A DNA stretch of 64,000 nucleotides from Hymenobacter sp. BT18. Lineage in GTDB: Bacteria; Bacteroidota; Bacteroidia; Cytophagales; Hymenobacteraceae. The translations under genes and the position numbers were made by a program. The notes beneath the pieces are model-generated. The model had not been told where the DNA came from and made no database searches. It saw nothing but the letters and a program-made list of their open reading frames with translations. Below, in pieces: positions 41,735 to 49,824 of the stretch. Location of the stretch: the NCBI RefSeq assembly GCF_012273015.1, contig NZ_CP050954.1, forward strand, positions 4,132,001 to 4,196,000, read 5' to 3'. Every line of letters begins with the position of its first letter. The stretch's first letter is position 1.

Positions 41735-42077
41735 AAACGGGGGTGGGGTGGTGAAAACGAACTTTTAAAAGAAAGGCCAAAAAAGCAGTCGAATGGCAAC
41801 GGAAGCGCCGGATAGCAGGCTGGTTCTGACGACAATCTTGGTTAAGCGTCGAAATCGGGAATCGGGATTTGCCTGGTCTGGTTGTGGGGAAAGCAGCATG
41901 CGCCGTAGATTAGTTCAACGAGTTGCCCGCCTCTCGCGTACCCTGCTACCGGGTCGGCTGCCTTTTTCACCCGGTTGTCCAAAGCCCTATTTGCCCCAAA
42001 ATCCCCCGTAACTTCCCCCGTGGCCAGATCGGTCGGTCGGCCCGTGGGGCGCGTGCCGCGCACAGATTCCCCTAATT
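41735..42077. other. Intergenic region between divergent genes
   Basis: The 343 bp between the subtilase and xdhC starts hold a small 7 bp hairpin (41948-41954 with 41969-41975) and short repeats. I see no gene and no exact -7 box. Confidence 0.5.
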
Positions 42078-43259
42078 ATGAACGAACTTCAACGCCTGCT
42101 CCAAGCCTACGACGCGCACCGCGCGGCCGGGCAGGCCTGCGCCCTGGCCTCGGTCGTAGATGTAGCCGGCTCCGCCTACCGCCGCCCCGGGGCCCGTATG
42201 CTGGTTACCGATCAGGGGGAACTGACCGGCGCCATCAGCGGCGGCTGTCTGGAGGGCGACGCCCGCCAGCGGGCCCGCCGCGTCATTCAGTCGGGCCGCC
42301 CTGCCATTGTCACCTACGACTCCACCGACCCCGACGATGACCTGCAGTTTGGGGCGGCCCTGGGCTGCCAGGGCGTGGTGCAGATTCTGCTGGAGCCGCT
42401 CGATTTCCAGAACCCCTATAACCCGCTGGAACTTTTGCGCCGCTGGACCCAGCTAGGGGAGCAAAGTGCCGTGCTGGCGACGGTATTCAGTGCTGCCAAC
42501 ACTGCGGTGCAGGTGGGAGAGCGGCTGCTGCTCACCACCGGGGGCACTGTCCTAGGCAACTTTTCGGAAGAAGCCGAAAGTTACACGCAGCTGCTGGCCG
42601 ATGCCCGGGCGGCCCTGGCCGCGGGCCAGCCAGCCACGCGGCACTACGCCGCCGGACCAGCGGCCATGCGCGTGAGCCTGGAAATTCTGCGTCCGCCCGT
42701 CCGCCTGGCCGTGTACGGGGCTGGCAACGATGTGCAGCCCCTGGTAAAGCTGGCCAGCAGCCTGGGCTGGCGGGTGGAGGTAGTCGATGGGCGGCCGGCC
42801 CAGGCCCAGCCCGGTCGTTTTCCCGAAGCCCACCAAGTGCGGGTAGTGCCCCTGGCCCAGCTGGCCACCCAGGCGCCCGAGGCAGACTTTTCCCTGCTCA
42901 TGACCCACAACTATTACTACGACCTAGCCGTGCTGCAGCACTTGCTGACTGCGCCCACGCGCTACATTGGGTTGCTGGGCCCCCGCAAAAAATACGAGCG
43001 GCTGCTGGAGGACCTGCGCCAGCACACCCCGGATGCTGCCGAGCGGCTGCAGGGCCGCCTCTACAGCCCCGTGGGTTTGAATCTGGGCGCCGAAACCCCG
43101 GAGGAAATTGCGCTATCGGTGGTGGCGGAAATGCAGGCCGTGCTGGCCGGGCGGCCCGCCGGGTTCCTGCGCGACTCGCCCCATCCCATACATCCGCCGC
43201 TGCACGCAAACGTCCCGCTGGTAACTGATAATCGGGTAGATGCCAGCTGCAGTCTCTAG
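42078..43259 (+). CDS. xdhC: XdhC-family molybdenum cofactor insertion chaperone
   Basis: The 393-residue protein has an N-terminal XdhC/CoxI domain (about 10-85; SVVDVAGSAYRRPGARMLVT, GAISGGCLEGD) and a C-terminal Rossmann-like domain (about 210-370; RLAVYGAGNDVQPLVKLASS, MTHNYYYDLAVL, YIGLLGPRKKYERLL). XdhC binds and sulfurates molybdopterin for xanthine dehydrogenase-type enzymes. The dehydrogenase itself is not in the window. The next gene overlaps by 20 bases, which supports a shared cofactor role. Confidence 0.93.
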   Translation: MNELQRLLQAYDAHRAAGQACALASVVDVAGSAYRRPGARMLVTDQGELTGAISGGCLEGDARQRARRVIQSGRPAIVTYDSTDPDDDLQFGAALGCQGVVQILLEPLDFQNPYNPLELLRRWTQLGEQSAVLATVFSAANTAVQVGERLLLTTGGTVLGNFSEEAESYTQLLADARAALAAGQPATRHYAAGPAAMRVSLEILRPPVRLAVYGAGNDVQPLVKLASSLGWRVEVVDGRPAQAQPGRFPEAHQVRVVPLAQLATQAPEADFSLLMTHNYYYDLAVLQHLLTAPTRYIGLLGPRKKYERLLEDLRQHTPDAAERLQGRLYSPVGLNLGAETPEEIALSVVAEMQAVLAGRPAGFLRDSPHPIHPPLHANVPLVTDNRVDASCSL

Positions 43260-43875
43260 CAAAAAGCCGGATAGGTTACCGCCAGCCATTCTGCTGCTGG
43301 CTGCGGGGGCCTCTACGCGCCTGGGCCGCCCCAAGCAGCTGCTGGCTTACCAAGGAAAAACCCTGCTCCGGCGGGCCGCCGAAACGGCGGTAGCAGCGGC
43401 CGATGGCAGCCCGGTGCTCGTGGTAACCGGGGCCATCCACGCGCCCCTGCTACCAGAGTTGCTAAACCTTCCGGTACACGTGCACCACTGCCCCGAGTGG
43501 GCGGCTGGCATGGGTGCTTCGCTGAAGGCCGGCCTGCACTGCCTGGAGGCTATGCACCCGCTGGTAGCCGGCGTCACGGTGATGCTCTGTGACCAACCCC
43601 ACGTGACGCCGGACCTTCTGCACCAGCTGGGGCGAGCGGCGGCGCAAAACAGTCGCCCGATGGCCGCCGCCGAATATGCAGGGGTACTTGGCGCGCCGGC
43701 CTTTTTTAGTCAGGCGGTGCTGGGTTTCTTACGGCAGATTGCGGATAGAGCCGGGGCGGGCCAGCTGTTGCGCCAGCACCGGGAAAGGGTGGTGCCGGTG
43801 CCTTTCCCGGCCGGTTTGCTGGACGTGGATACGGAGGAGCAGTACGCCGCCTTGCTAAGTCAGCCCCCAGAATAG
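43240..43875 (+). CDS. MocA-like molybdenum cofactor nucleotidyltransferase
   Basis: The 211-residue protein is of the MobA/MocA (NTP transferase) family: LLAAGASTRLGRPKQLLAY is the nucleotide-binding loop with LGRPK, followed by EWAAGMGASLKAGL and MLCDQPHVTPDLL. MocA attaches CMP to molybdopterin for xanthine dehydrogenase-type enzymes. The 20-base overlap with xdhC implies coupled expression and the same client. Substrate (CTP versus GTP) is inferred from the XdhC neighbour. Confidence 0.88.
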   Translation: MPAAVSSKKPDRLPPAILLLAAGASTRLGRPKQLLAYQGKTLLRRAAETAVAAADGSPVLVVTGAIHAPLLPELLNLPVHVHHCPEWAAGMGASLKAGLHCLEAMHPLVAGVTVMLCDQPHVTPDLLHQLGRAAAQNSRPMAAAEYAGVLGAPAFFSQAVLGFLRQIADRAGAGQLLRQHRERVVPVPFPAGLLDVDTEEQYAALLSQPPE

Positions 43876-43956
43876 CGGCCCGGCGGTGCAGTCATACTAA
43901 CCTCCACCGGTAATTCCCGTTATCTTGCCCGGCTCCTGACTTCCTAGCCGCCTTGT

Positions 43957-45372
43957 ATGACTACTGCTGCCCCAGCTGCCCCCGACGCGGGCTTCCAAAA
44001 CATTCCCAAAGACGATAAGCGCATTACCCGAGGCTGGACGTTCTACGACTGGGCCAACTCGGTGTATCCGCTGGTCATTACCTCGTCCATTTTTCCTATT
44101 TACTGGGGCAGCGTAACCAAAGAGCTGAGCCCGGAAACCGACGTAGTAAGCTTCTTGGGCTATCAGGTGCCCGGCTCCTCGCTGCTGACGTATGCCATAT
44201 CGGCCGCCTTCCTGCTCATTGCCCTAGTAAGCCCCTTCCTCACTTCCCTGGCCGATTACTCGGGGCGCAAGAAGCTGTTTATGCAGTTTTTCTGCTACCT
44301 CGGGGCCGCTTCCTGCGCCGCGCTCTACCTGTTCGACAAGACCACGCTGGTCATGTCCACGTTCATCTTTATTGCCGCTACGGTGGGCTTTTCCGGCTCC
44401 ATCGTGTTCTACAATAGCTATTTGCCGGTTATCAGCTCCGAGGAGAAGTTTGACTCTCTCTCGGCCCGGGGCTTTTCCATGGGCTACATTGGTTCGGTGC
44501 TGCTGCTGGTCATCTGCCTGGGGCTGATTATGGGCCACGAAACGTTTGGGCTGGAAACCGGTCAGGCCACCCGCATCGGCTTCCTGCTGACGGGCGTGTG
44601 GTGGGCCGGCTTCGCCCAGATTCCCTTTGCCACCCTGCCCAAGGACCCTGGCCGCGCCGCCGGGGCGGCTACTTCCGACTCGGGCTGGCTGCTGAATGGC
44701 TTCCGCGAGCTGGGTAAGGTCGTAGCGCAGCTCAAACACCTGCCCAACCTGAAACGCTTCCTGCTGGCGTATTTTACTTACAATATGGGCGTACAGACGG
44801 TCATGTACGTGGCCACCATCTTTGGCGACAAAGAGCTGCACCTGGAAAGCACTGCCCTGATTACGACTATTCTGCTGCTGCAACTAGTTGGTATCCTGGG
44901 TGCCTGGCTATTTGCCATGCTCTCGGAGCGCATCGGCAACACCCGGGCCCTGAGCTGGTCGGTGTTTATCTGGATGCTGATTTGCGTGGCGGGCTACTAC
45001 GTGCAGGCGGGCTGGAGCTTCTACGCGCTGGCGGCCGTTATCGGCCTCACCATGGGCGCTATTCAAAGCCTTTCGCGCAGCACGTATTCCAAGATTATTC
45101 CCGAAAATACGCCCAATACAGCCGCCTTCTTCAGCTTTTTCGACGTGACCGAGAAGCTCAGCATTGTGATTGGCACGGCCGTGTTCGGGGTCATTGCCCA
45201 GCTGACGGGTTCCATGCGCAACAGCATTCTCTCGCTCATTGTGTTCTTCGTGCTGGGGCTGGTGTTTCTGCTCACGCTCCGCGGCAAAAAGCTGCGTGAT
45301 GAGCCCACTGCCGGGGCCGAAGCCAGTGGCCCGCCGCCCGCTACGCCCGACGTAGCACTGCCTACCGCCTAA
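43957..45372 (+). CDS. MFS transporter, UMF1 (Atg22-like) family
   Basis: The 471-residue protein has 12 membrane helices. It opens with RGWTFYDWANSVYPLVITS, the UMF1/Atg22 hallmark, and has SPFLTSLADYSGRKKLF between helices 2 and 3 and LSRSTYSKIIPENTPNTAAF late in the chain. Members export amino acids or unknown solutes. A Pro/Ala-rich tail ends the protein. A strong hairpin terminator follows at 45398-45434. Confidence 0.92.
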   Translation: MTTAAPAAPDAGFQNIPKDDKRITRGWTFYDWANSVYPLVITSSIFPIYWGSVTKELSPETDVVSFLGYQVPGSSLLTYAISAAFLLIALVSPFLTSLADYSGRKKLFMQFFCYLGAASCAALYLFDKTTLVMSTFIFIAATVGFSGSIVFYNSYLPVISSEEKFDSLSARGFSMGYIGSVLLLVICLGLIMGHETFGLETGQATRIGFLLTGVWWAGFAQIPFATLPKDPGRAAGAATSDSGWLLNGFRELGKVVAQLKHLPNLKRFLLAYFTYNMGVQTVMYVATIFGDKELHLESTALITTILLLQLVGILGAWLFAMLSERIGNTRALSWSVFIWMLICVAGYYVQAGWSFYALAAVIGLTMGAIQSLSRSTYSKIIPENTPNTAAFFSFFDVTEKLSIVIGTAVFGVIAQLTGSMRNSILSLIVFFVLGLVFLLTLRGKKLRDEPTAGAEASGPPPATPDVALPTA

Positions 45373-45397
45373 ACAAGTCCGGCGACTTTCGCTACTT

Positions 45398-45434
45398 GCA
45401 CGAGCATCGGGACGCCCGATGCTCGTGCTATTTT
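45398..45434 (+). terminator. Intrinsic terminator after the MFS gene
   Basis: A perfect 14 bp stem (45398-45411 with 45415-45428) and 3-base loop is followed by TATTTTA. It ends the MFS mRNA just before the DinB gene. Confidence 0.85.
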
Positions 45435-45460
45435 ACACCCCCAATTCATTCCCACCAACC

Positions 45461-45970
45461 ATGCACACGTCTTCCTTTCAGCAAAACATCCTGGCGGAGC
45501 TACACCACGAGCTGGCCGGCACCCGCACTATTCTGGAACGGGTGCCCTTCGAGCAAGCCGAGTATCGCCCTCATCCTAAGAGCATGAGCCTGTGGCAACT
45601 GGCTACTCACGTAGTCAACTTGCTGGCCTTTAAGAGCTTGTTTGTGACGCATGACTCCCGGGACTTCCTCGACCCCAATGCGCCCAAGCCCGGTCCCACG
45701 CCCACCAGTAAAGAAGAGCTGCTAGCCCGCTTCGATCAGTACAGTGCCCTACTGCGGGAGCAGTTGCAAGCCACCACCGACGAGAACCTGACCCATAACT
45801 TCCGGCTGCACCGGGGCGAACAAACTATCTTCGAGCAGTCGAAGGGGGCCGCCATCCGCCTTATGGGCCTCAACCACAGCATTCACCACCGTGGCCAGCT
45901 CACCGTGTACCTGCGCCTGCTCGACATTCCCGTGCCCGGTCTCTACGGTCCCTCTGCTGACGAGAAATAA
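45461..45970 (+). CDS. DinB-family protein
   Basis: The 169-residue protein is a four-helix DinB/YfiT-like bundle. Metal ligands are one His in SLWQLATHVVNL and two in MGLNHSIHHRGQLTVYLRLL, the standard DinB triad. Members act as thiol-transferases or damage-inducible enzymes. The ATG at 45461 (MHTSSFQQNILAEL) fits homologues. It converges with the amidohydrolase gene across the 35 bp hairpin at 45981-46057. Confidence 0.9.
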   Translation: MHTSSFQQNILAELHHELAGTRTILERVPFEQAEYRPHPKSMSLWQLATHVVNLLAFKSLFVTHDSRDFLDPNAPKPGPTPTSKEELLARFDQYSALLREQLQATTDENLTHNFRLHRGEQTIFEQSKGAAIRLMGLNHSIHHRGQLTVYLRLLDIPVPGLYGPSADEK

Positions 45971-45980
45971 TTTTTCTAAT

Positions 45981-46057
45981 ATGCTGATGTGAGGAATGTG
46001 CTGAGGTGCTAATGATTCGCCGTCATTAGCACCTCAGCACATTCCTCACATCAGCAT
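45981..46057. terminator. 35 bp perfect hairpin between convergent genes
   Basis: Bases 45981-46015 are exactly complementary to 46023-46057, with a 7-base loop. The arms read in GCTGATGTG/GTGCTGAGGTG-like words. The right arm ends one base before the amidohydrolase stop (46059). The stem is much longer than usual for a terminator and is perfect. Confidence 0.8.
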
Positions 46058-46058
46058 T

Positions 46059-47732
46059 TTACCTTTTATACACTTGCTCGCCGGCTATCCACGTCTGCCG
46101 GACTTTGGCGGTGCGCAGCTGCTCCTTGGGGGCTTTCAGCAGATCCGTATCCAGCACCACAAAGTCGGCGGCCATACCGGGGCGGATGCTGCCTTTCTGC
46201 TTTTCCTCGAAGGCCGCGTGGGCGGCCCAGGTGGTCATGCCGCGCAGGGCGTTGGGGCGGCTCAGGGCATTTTCGGGCTGGAAACCAGCGGCCGGGTAGT
46301 TCTTGGCATCCTGCCGGGCCACGGCCGAGTGAAAGCCGAATAGGGGGTTGATATCCTCCACCGGGAAGTCGGAGCCCAGGGCTACCTGGCCGTATTGCTT
46401 GCGCAGCTCCTCGTAGGCGTAGGCCGTTTTCAGGCGCTGTGCACCCAGCCGTTCCCCGGCCCAATACATGTCGGACGTAGCGTGGGTGGGCTGCACCGAG
46501 GGCACAATGCCGAACTGCCCGAACTTGGGCATATCGGCCGGGGTAATGACCTGGGCGTGCTCAATGCGCCAGCGCCGGTCCCGTTGGCCTTTCAGCGCTT
46601 CGCCATAGATGTTGAGAATGATGCGATTGGCCGAGTCGCCGATGGCGTGGGTATTCATTTGAAACTTGCTGGCCGCAATTTCCTTGGCGAGGGCACGGTA
46701 TTCCTTTTCCGTAGACAGCAGGAAGCCGGTTTCCTTGGGCCGGTCGGCGTAGGGCTTTACCAGGCAGGCGCCGCGGGAGCCCAGCGCCCCGTCGGCGTAC
46801 ACCTTAAACGAGTTGATGGTGAGCCGGTCCTGGAAGACGGGGCCGTTTTTAAAGTAAAAGTCCCGGTTGGCCTTGGTCGGGGTGAGCATGGCGTAGAGGC
46901 GCAGCTTGAGCTTGCCGCTTTTTTGCAGGGCCGCCAGCTGGTCGATGTCGGATTTGTCGAGGCCGGCGTCGGCGAGGCTGGTCAGGCCCACGGCCAAGCA
47001 GTTCTGCTGGGCTTGCAGCAGCAATGTGGCCGTTTCGGCTGGCGTGGGGTCAGGGAGCTTGCTGCCGACCAGGCCCACGGCATTATCGACGAGCAGGCCC
47101 GTGAGGCGGCCCTGGGCGTCGCGCCCGATGACGCCCCCACTGATGGGCGTGCGGGCCGTGATGCCCGCCAGGTCCAGCATTTTCTGGTTGGCAATGGCCG
47201 CGTGCCCGTCCACCCGGCTGATAATCACCGGTACGTCGGGAAACAGCTGATCCAGGGTGTCCTTGGTGGGAAACTGCTTTTTGGGCCAGTCGTTCTGGTC
47301 CCAGCCCCGGCCGTAGAGCCACGTGGCCTGGGGGTACTTCCGGCGGTTTTGCTGCAAGCGCTGCACAACTTCGCCCCAGGAGGCGGTGCCCACCAGGTCA
47401 GCACTGGTCAGGCCCAGGGCGTAGCGGTAGAAGTGGCAGTGCGCGTCGTAGAAGCCGGGGTAGATAAACTGGCCCTGGGCATCCACTTCCTGCTTGGCCT
47501 GGTACTTGCCGCGCAGCTCGTTGGCCGTACCTACGGCCACGAACTTGCCCCCCTGCACGGCAAAAGCCTGGGCGGTGGAAAATGTGGAGTCGACGGTGTA
47601 CACCGTGGCGTTGTAGACGAGCAGGTCGACGGACTGGCGGGTGCCGGACTGGCAGGCACTGAGCAGCACCGGGAGGGCGGCCAGCAGAGGACGCACGCGC
47701 CCGGCTAGACGGCGAAACAGGAAAAATGTCAT
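46059..47732 (-). CDS. YtcJ-like amidohydrolase lipoprotein
   Basis: The 557-residue protein has a lipoprotein signal (LLAALPVLLSACQSG) and an amidohydrolase-3 TIM barrel. Metal ligands are in GFYDAHCHFYRYALG (HxH), the later QMNTHAIGDSANR and the GSDFPVEDINPLFG Asp. Homologues (YtcJ) hydrolyse N-substituted formamides or similar amides; substrate unknown. It should sit in the periplasm or on the surface. The ATG at 47732 precedes the signal peptide; a near-match promoter box (TACTTTCG, minus) lies at 47738-47745. Confidence 0.9.
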   Translation of the reverse strand: MTFFLFRRLAGRVRPLLAALPVLLSACQSGTRQSVDLLVYNATVYTVDSTFSTAQAFAVQGGKFVAVGTANELRGKYQAKQEVDAQGQFIYPGFYDAHCHFYRYALGLTSADLVGTASWGEVVQRLQQNRRKYPQATWLYGRGWDQNDWPKKQFPTKDTLDQLFPDVPVIISRVDGHAAIANQKMLDLAGITARTPISGGVIGRDAQGRLTGLLVDNAVGLVGSKLPDPTPAETATLLLQAQQNCLAVGLTSLADAGLDKSDIDQLAALQKSGKLKLRLYAMLTPTKANRDFYFKNGPVFQDRLTINSFKVYADGALGSRGACLVKPYADRPKETGFLLSTEKEYRALAKEIAASKFQMNTHAIGDSANRIILNIYGEALKGQRDRRWRIEHAQVITPADMPKFGQFGIVPSVQPTHATSDMYWAGERLGAQRLKTAYAYEELRKQYGQVALGSDFPVEDINPLFGFHSAVARQDAKNYPAAGFQPENALSRPNALRGMTTWAAHAAFEEKQKGSIRPGMAADFVVLDTDLLKAPKEQLRTAKVRQTWIAGEQVYKR

Positions 47733-47766
47733 GCGGCGAAAGTACGCAACCTGCCCCGATATGCTG

Positions 47767-48192
47767 CTATCGGCCCGTGCGGCAGCGGCGCAGCCAGCGC
47801 AGGGCCGTCGCCTCATCGGTAAACCGCTGCAGCTGATAAGGCGTACCGTTGATGGCGGCCAGGGGCGGAATGGCGTGGTTGGTGAGCACGCCGGCCAGCT
47901 GGTGCGGGGCCATCAGGAAGGCGAGGTACACGGTGGCCCCCAGGCGTGGGTACAGCTTGGGCAGAAAGGTTTCAATCATCCAAAGCACGGTGGCCGCATC
48001 GGCTGGGGCCTGCCAGCGCACCGTGTCTACCAGCCAGAACCGGCACTCATACGCCTCTGCCACCTCCAGCAGCCGATGGTAGCCCTGATTGAGCTCAAAC
48101 GGCATGATGGAGCGCTGCCATTGCCCCACCAGCACCCGCCGCCGGGCGTGGTAGGTGATGGCGAAGTAGGCGGGCGAGGTAATCGGGGGCAT
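47767..48192 (-). CDS. Hypothetical protein, possible STAS-like fold
   Basis: The 141-residue protein alternates predicted strands and helices (YFAITYHARRRVLVGQW; YECRFWLVDTVRW; AIPPLAAINGTPYQLQRFTD). The WLVD strand after a helix resembles the small SpoIIAA/STAS-like proteins common in this phylum, but no catalytic or phosphorylated serine is obvious. The ATG at 48192 is followed by MPPITSPAYFAI. It lies between amn and the amidohydrolase on the same strand. Function unknown. Confidence 0.65.
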   Translation of the reverse strand: MPPITSPAYFAITYHARRRVLVGQWQRSIMPFELNQGYHRLLEVAEAYECRFWLVDTVRWQAPADAATVLWMIETFLPKLYPRLGATVYLAFLMAPHQLAGVLTNHAIPPLAAINGTPYQLQRFTDEATALRWLRRCRTGR

Positions 48193-48222
48193 GGGTTGGG
48201 AAGGCAGTGGGCCAAAACGCAA

Positions 48223-48256
48223 CGGGGCGCCGGCTTCCAAAGAAACCAGCGCCCCG
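48223..48256 (-). terminator. Hairpin after amn
   Basis: An 8 bp GC-rich stem (48223-48230 with 48249-48256) lies 19 bases after the amn stop. On the minus strand it is followed by TTGCGTTTT. Confidence 0.5.
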
Positions 48257-48275
48257 CAAATAGCATTTTTTTCGG

Positions 48276-49049
48276 CTACTCGAACCGCATGTGCTTCACC
48301 GATTCGCCCGAGTTCTTCAGCTCCAGCAAGGAGTCGATGCCGATCTGCAGGTGGGTAGTCACGTAGTCGGAGGTTACCTTCTTGTCGCTCTCGGCCGTTT
48401 TCACGCCTTCGGGCGTCATGGGATTGTCGCTGACCAGCAGCAGGGCGCCGTGCGGAATTTCATTGACAAACCCCACAGTGAAGATCGTAGCCGTTTCCAT
48501 ATCCACGGCCATAGCCCGGATCTGGCGCAGGTACTCCTTGAAGTTTTCGTCGTGCTCCCACACCCGGCGGTTGGTGGTGTACACCGTGCCGGTCCAGTAG
48601 TCTTTCTCGTGCTTCTTGATCATGGAAGACACGGCGCGCTGCAGGCGGAAGGAGGGCAGGGCCGGAATTTCGGCCGGCAGGTAGTCATCCGAAGTGCCCT
48701 CCCCGCGAATGGCCGCAATGGGCAGGATCAGGTCGCCGAGCTTGGTTTTGTTTTTCAGCCCGCCGCACTTGCCTAGGAATAGCGCTGCCTTGGGCTTCAC
48801 GGCCGAAATCAGGTCCATAACGGTAGCCGCCATGGGGGAGCCCATGCCGAAGTTGATGATGGTGATGCCGTTGGCCGTAGCCGTTTGCATGGGCTTGTCG
48901 AGGCCGCGCACTTCTACGTCGAACTGCTCGGCAAACATGTGCACGTAGTTGATGAAGTTGGTCAGCAGGATGTACTGCCCAAACTCTTTCAGGGGCACGC
49001 CCGTGTAGCGGGGCAGCCAGTTTTCTACGATGTCGGCTTTGGTTTTCAT
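48276..49049 (-). CDS. amn: AMP nucleosidase
   Basis: It cleaves AMP to adenine and ribose 5-phosphate, controlling adenylate levels. The 257-residue protein is of the nucleoside phosphorylase fold: TIINFGMGSPMAATVMDL (phosphate site), ALFLGKCGGLKNKTKLGDLI and the active-site VDMETATIFTVGF with the Glu-Thr pair, then LLVSDNPMTPEG. It corresponds to the short bacterial form without the long N-terminal domain of E. coli Amn. The ATG at 49049 (MKTKADIVENWLPR) is clear. The upstream DNA at 49053-49090 is word-like (TTAGGGGC repeats). Confidence 0.92.
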   Translation of the reverse strand: MKTKADIVENWLPRYTGVPLKEFGQYILLTNFINYVHMFAEQFDVEVRGLDKPMQTATANGITIINFGMGSPMAATVMDLISAVKPKAALFLGKCGGLKNKTKLGDLILPIAAIRGEGTSDDYLPAEIPALPSFRLQRAVSSMIKKHEKDYWTGTVYTTNRRVWEHDENFKEYLRQIRAMAVDMETATIFTVGFVNEIPHGALLLVSDNPMTPEGVKTAESDKKVTSDYVTTHLQIGIDSLLELKNSGESVKHMRFE

Positions 49050-49245
49050 ATGATTTGGGGTCTTAGGGGCTTAGGGGCTCGGGAACTTGGGTTGAGATAG
49101 TAGCAATAGGTCCGATGATTACGAGCATCGTCGTTCCGTAGGCAAGTTTCTCTGCGCCAGGTTCCGTAAATAAAAAACCGCCGGAACCCTGGGAAAGGGG
49201 TACGACGGTACGGAGCGAAAAGCGGGAGCAAACTACCCGGGGCCG

Positions 49246-49253
49246 TACCTTTG
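49246..49253 (+). promoter_or_regulatory. TAnnTTTG box immediately before a start codon
   Basis: TACCTTTG ends seven bases before the ATG at 49260. If the box is a real -7 element, transcription would begin at or next to the A of the ATG, giving a leaderless mRNA. A possible AGGTG Shine-Dalgarno sequence lies between but would not be transcribed. Confidence 0.6.
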
Positions 49254-49259
49254 GAGGTG

Positions 49260-49715
49260 ATGCAAGCCTTGAACCTGCCGCCTTTCGACTACAAACTTAC
49301 CCAATCGGGCGAAAATTTGCTAATCTGGGACGTACTCCGCCGCCGCCACGTGGTGCTCACGCCCGAAGAATGGGTGCGCCAGCACGTGGTGCACTACCTG
49401 ATCGGGCACCGCGGCTACCCCAAAGGCCTGCTCAGCCTGGAGCGGGGGCACACGTACAACCAGCGCCGCAAACGCACCGACCTGGTAGCCCTGGACGCCA
49501 CGGGGCGGCCCCTGCTGCTGGTAGAATGCAAGGCTCCCTCGGTCCCAATTACCGCCGCTGTGGCCCACCAGGCAGCCACTTACAATCAAACGATTGGGGC
49601 GCCGTTGCTGCTGCTTACCAATGGGTTGCAGCATTTCTGCTGGCAGGTAGATCCGATAAGCCGGACCAATACCCAGCTGGCGGAAGTACCAGCATATAGC
49701 GGCTTGGTGCAATAA
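49260..49715 (+). CDS. Stand-alone type I restriction R-subunit N-terminal-like domain protein
   Basis: The 151-residue protein consists only of an HSDR_N-like (PF13588 type) PD-(D/E)xK nuclease fold. The Asp is in KRTDLVALDATGRP and the E-x-K is in LLLVECKAPS, with a His/Gln-rich helix (AVAHQAATYNQTIGAPLLLLTNG) after. No helicase, methylase or specificity subunit is adjacent, so this is not a restriction system. Proteins of this kind are conserved singly in Bacteroidota. It might be a nuclease or a DNA-binding domain. The ATG at 49260 is preferred to an in-frame start 9 bases upstream because of the promoter box. Confidence 0.82.
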   Translation: MQALNLPPFDYKLTQSGENLLIWDVLRRRHVVLTPEEWVRQHVVHYLIGHRGYPKGLLSLERGHTYNQRRKRTDLVALDATGRPLLLVECKAPSVPITAAVAHQAATYNQTIGAPLLLLTNGLQHFCWQVDPISRTNTQLAEVPAYSGLVQ

Positions 49716-49824
49716 ATAATAGCAAGATGTCCGGAAACTCTTTACTTTAAGCCAGCTTCATCCGGATTACGTTGGCTTTTGCCGGGCCGGCCATGCGTTG
49801 CAGCTTTGTAAGCGCTTCTACTTT

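Noticed and set aside
45981..46057. Long perfect inverted repeat as an insertion-sequence end or MITE
   Set aside because: The element has no flanking target duplication and no transposase relic, and the other long hairpins in the window have unrelated sequences.
46395..47708. 437-codon open frame opposite the amidohydrolase
   Set aside because: The amidohydrolase has metal ligands and a lipoprotein signal; the opposite frame lacks any motif.
49260..49715. Type I restriction-modification system
   Set aside because: Only an N-terminal R-subunit-like domain exists; no helicase, methylase or specificity gene is adjacent.
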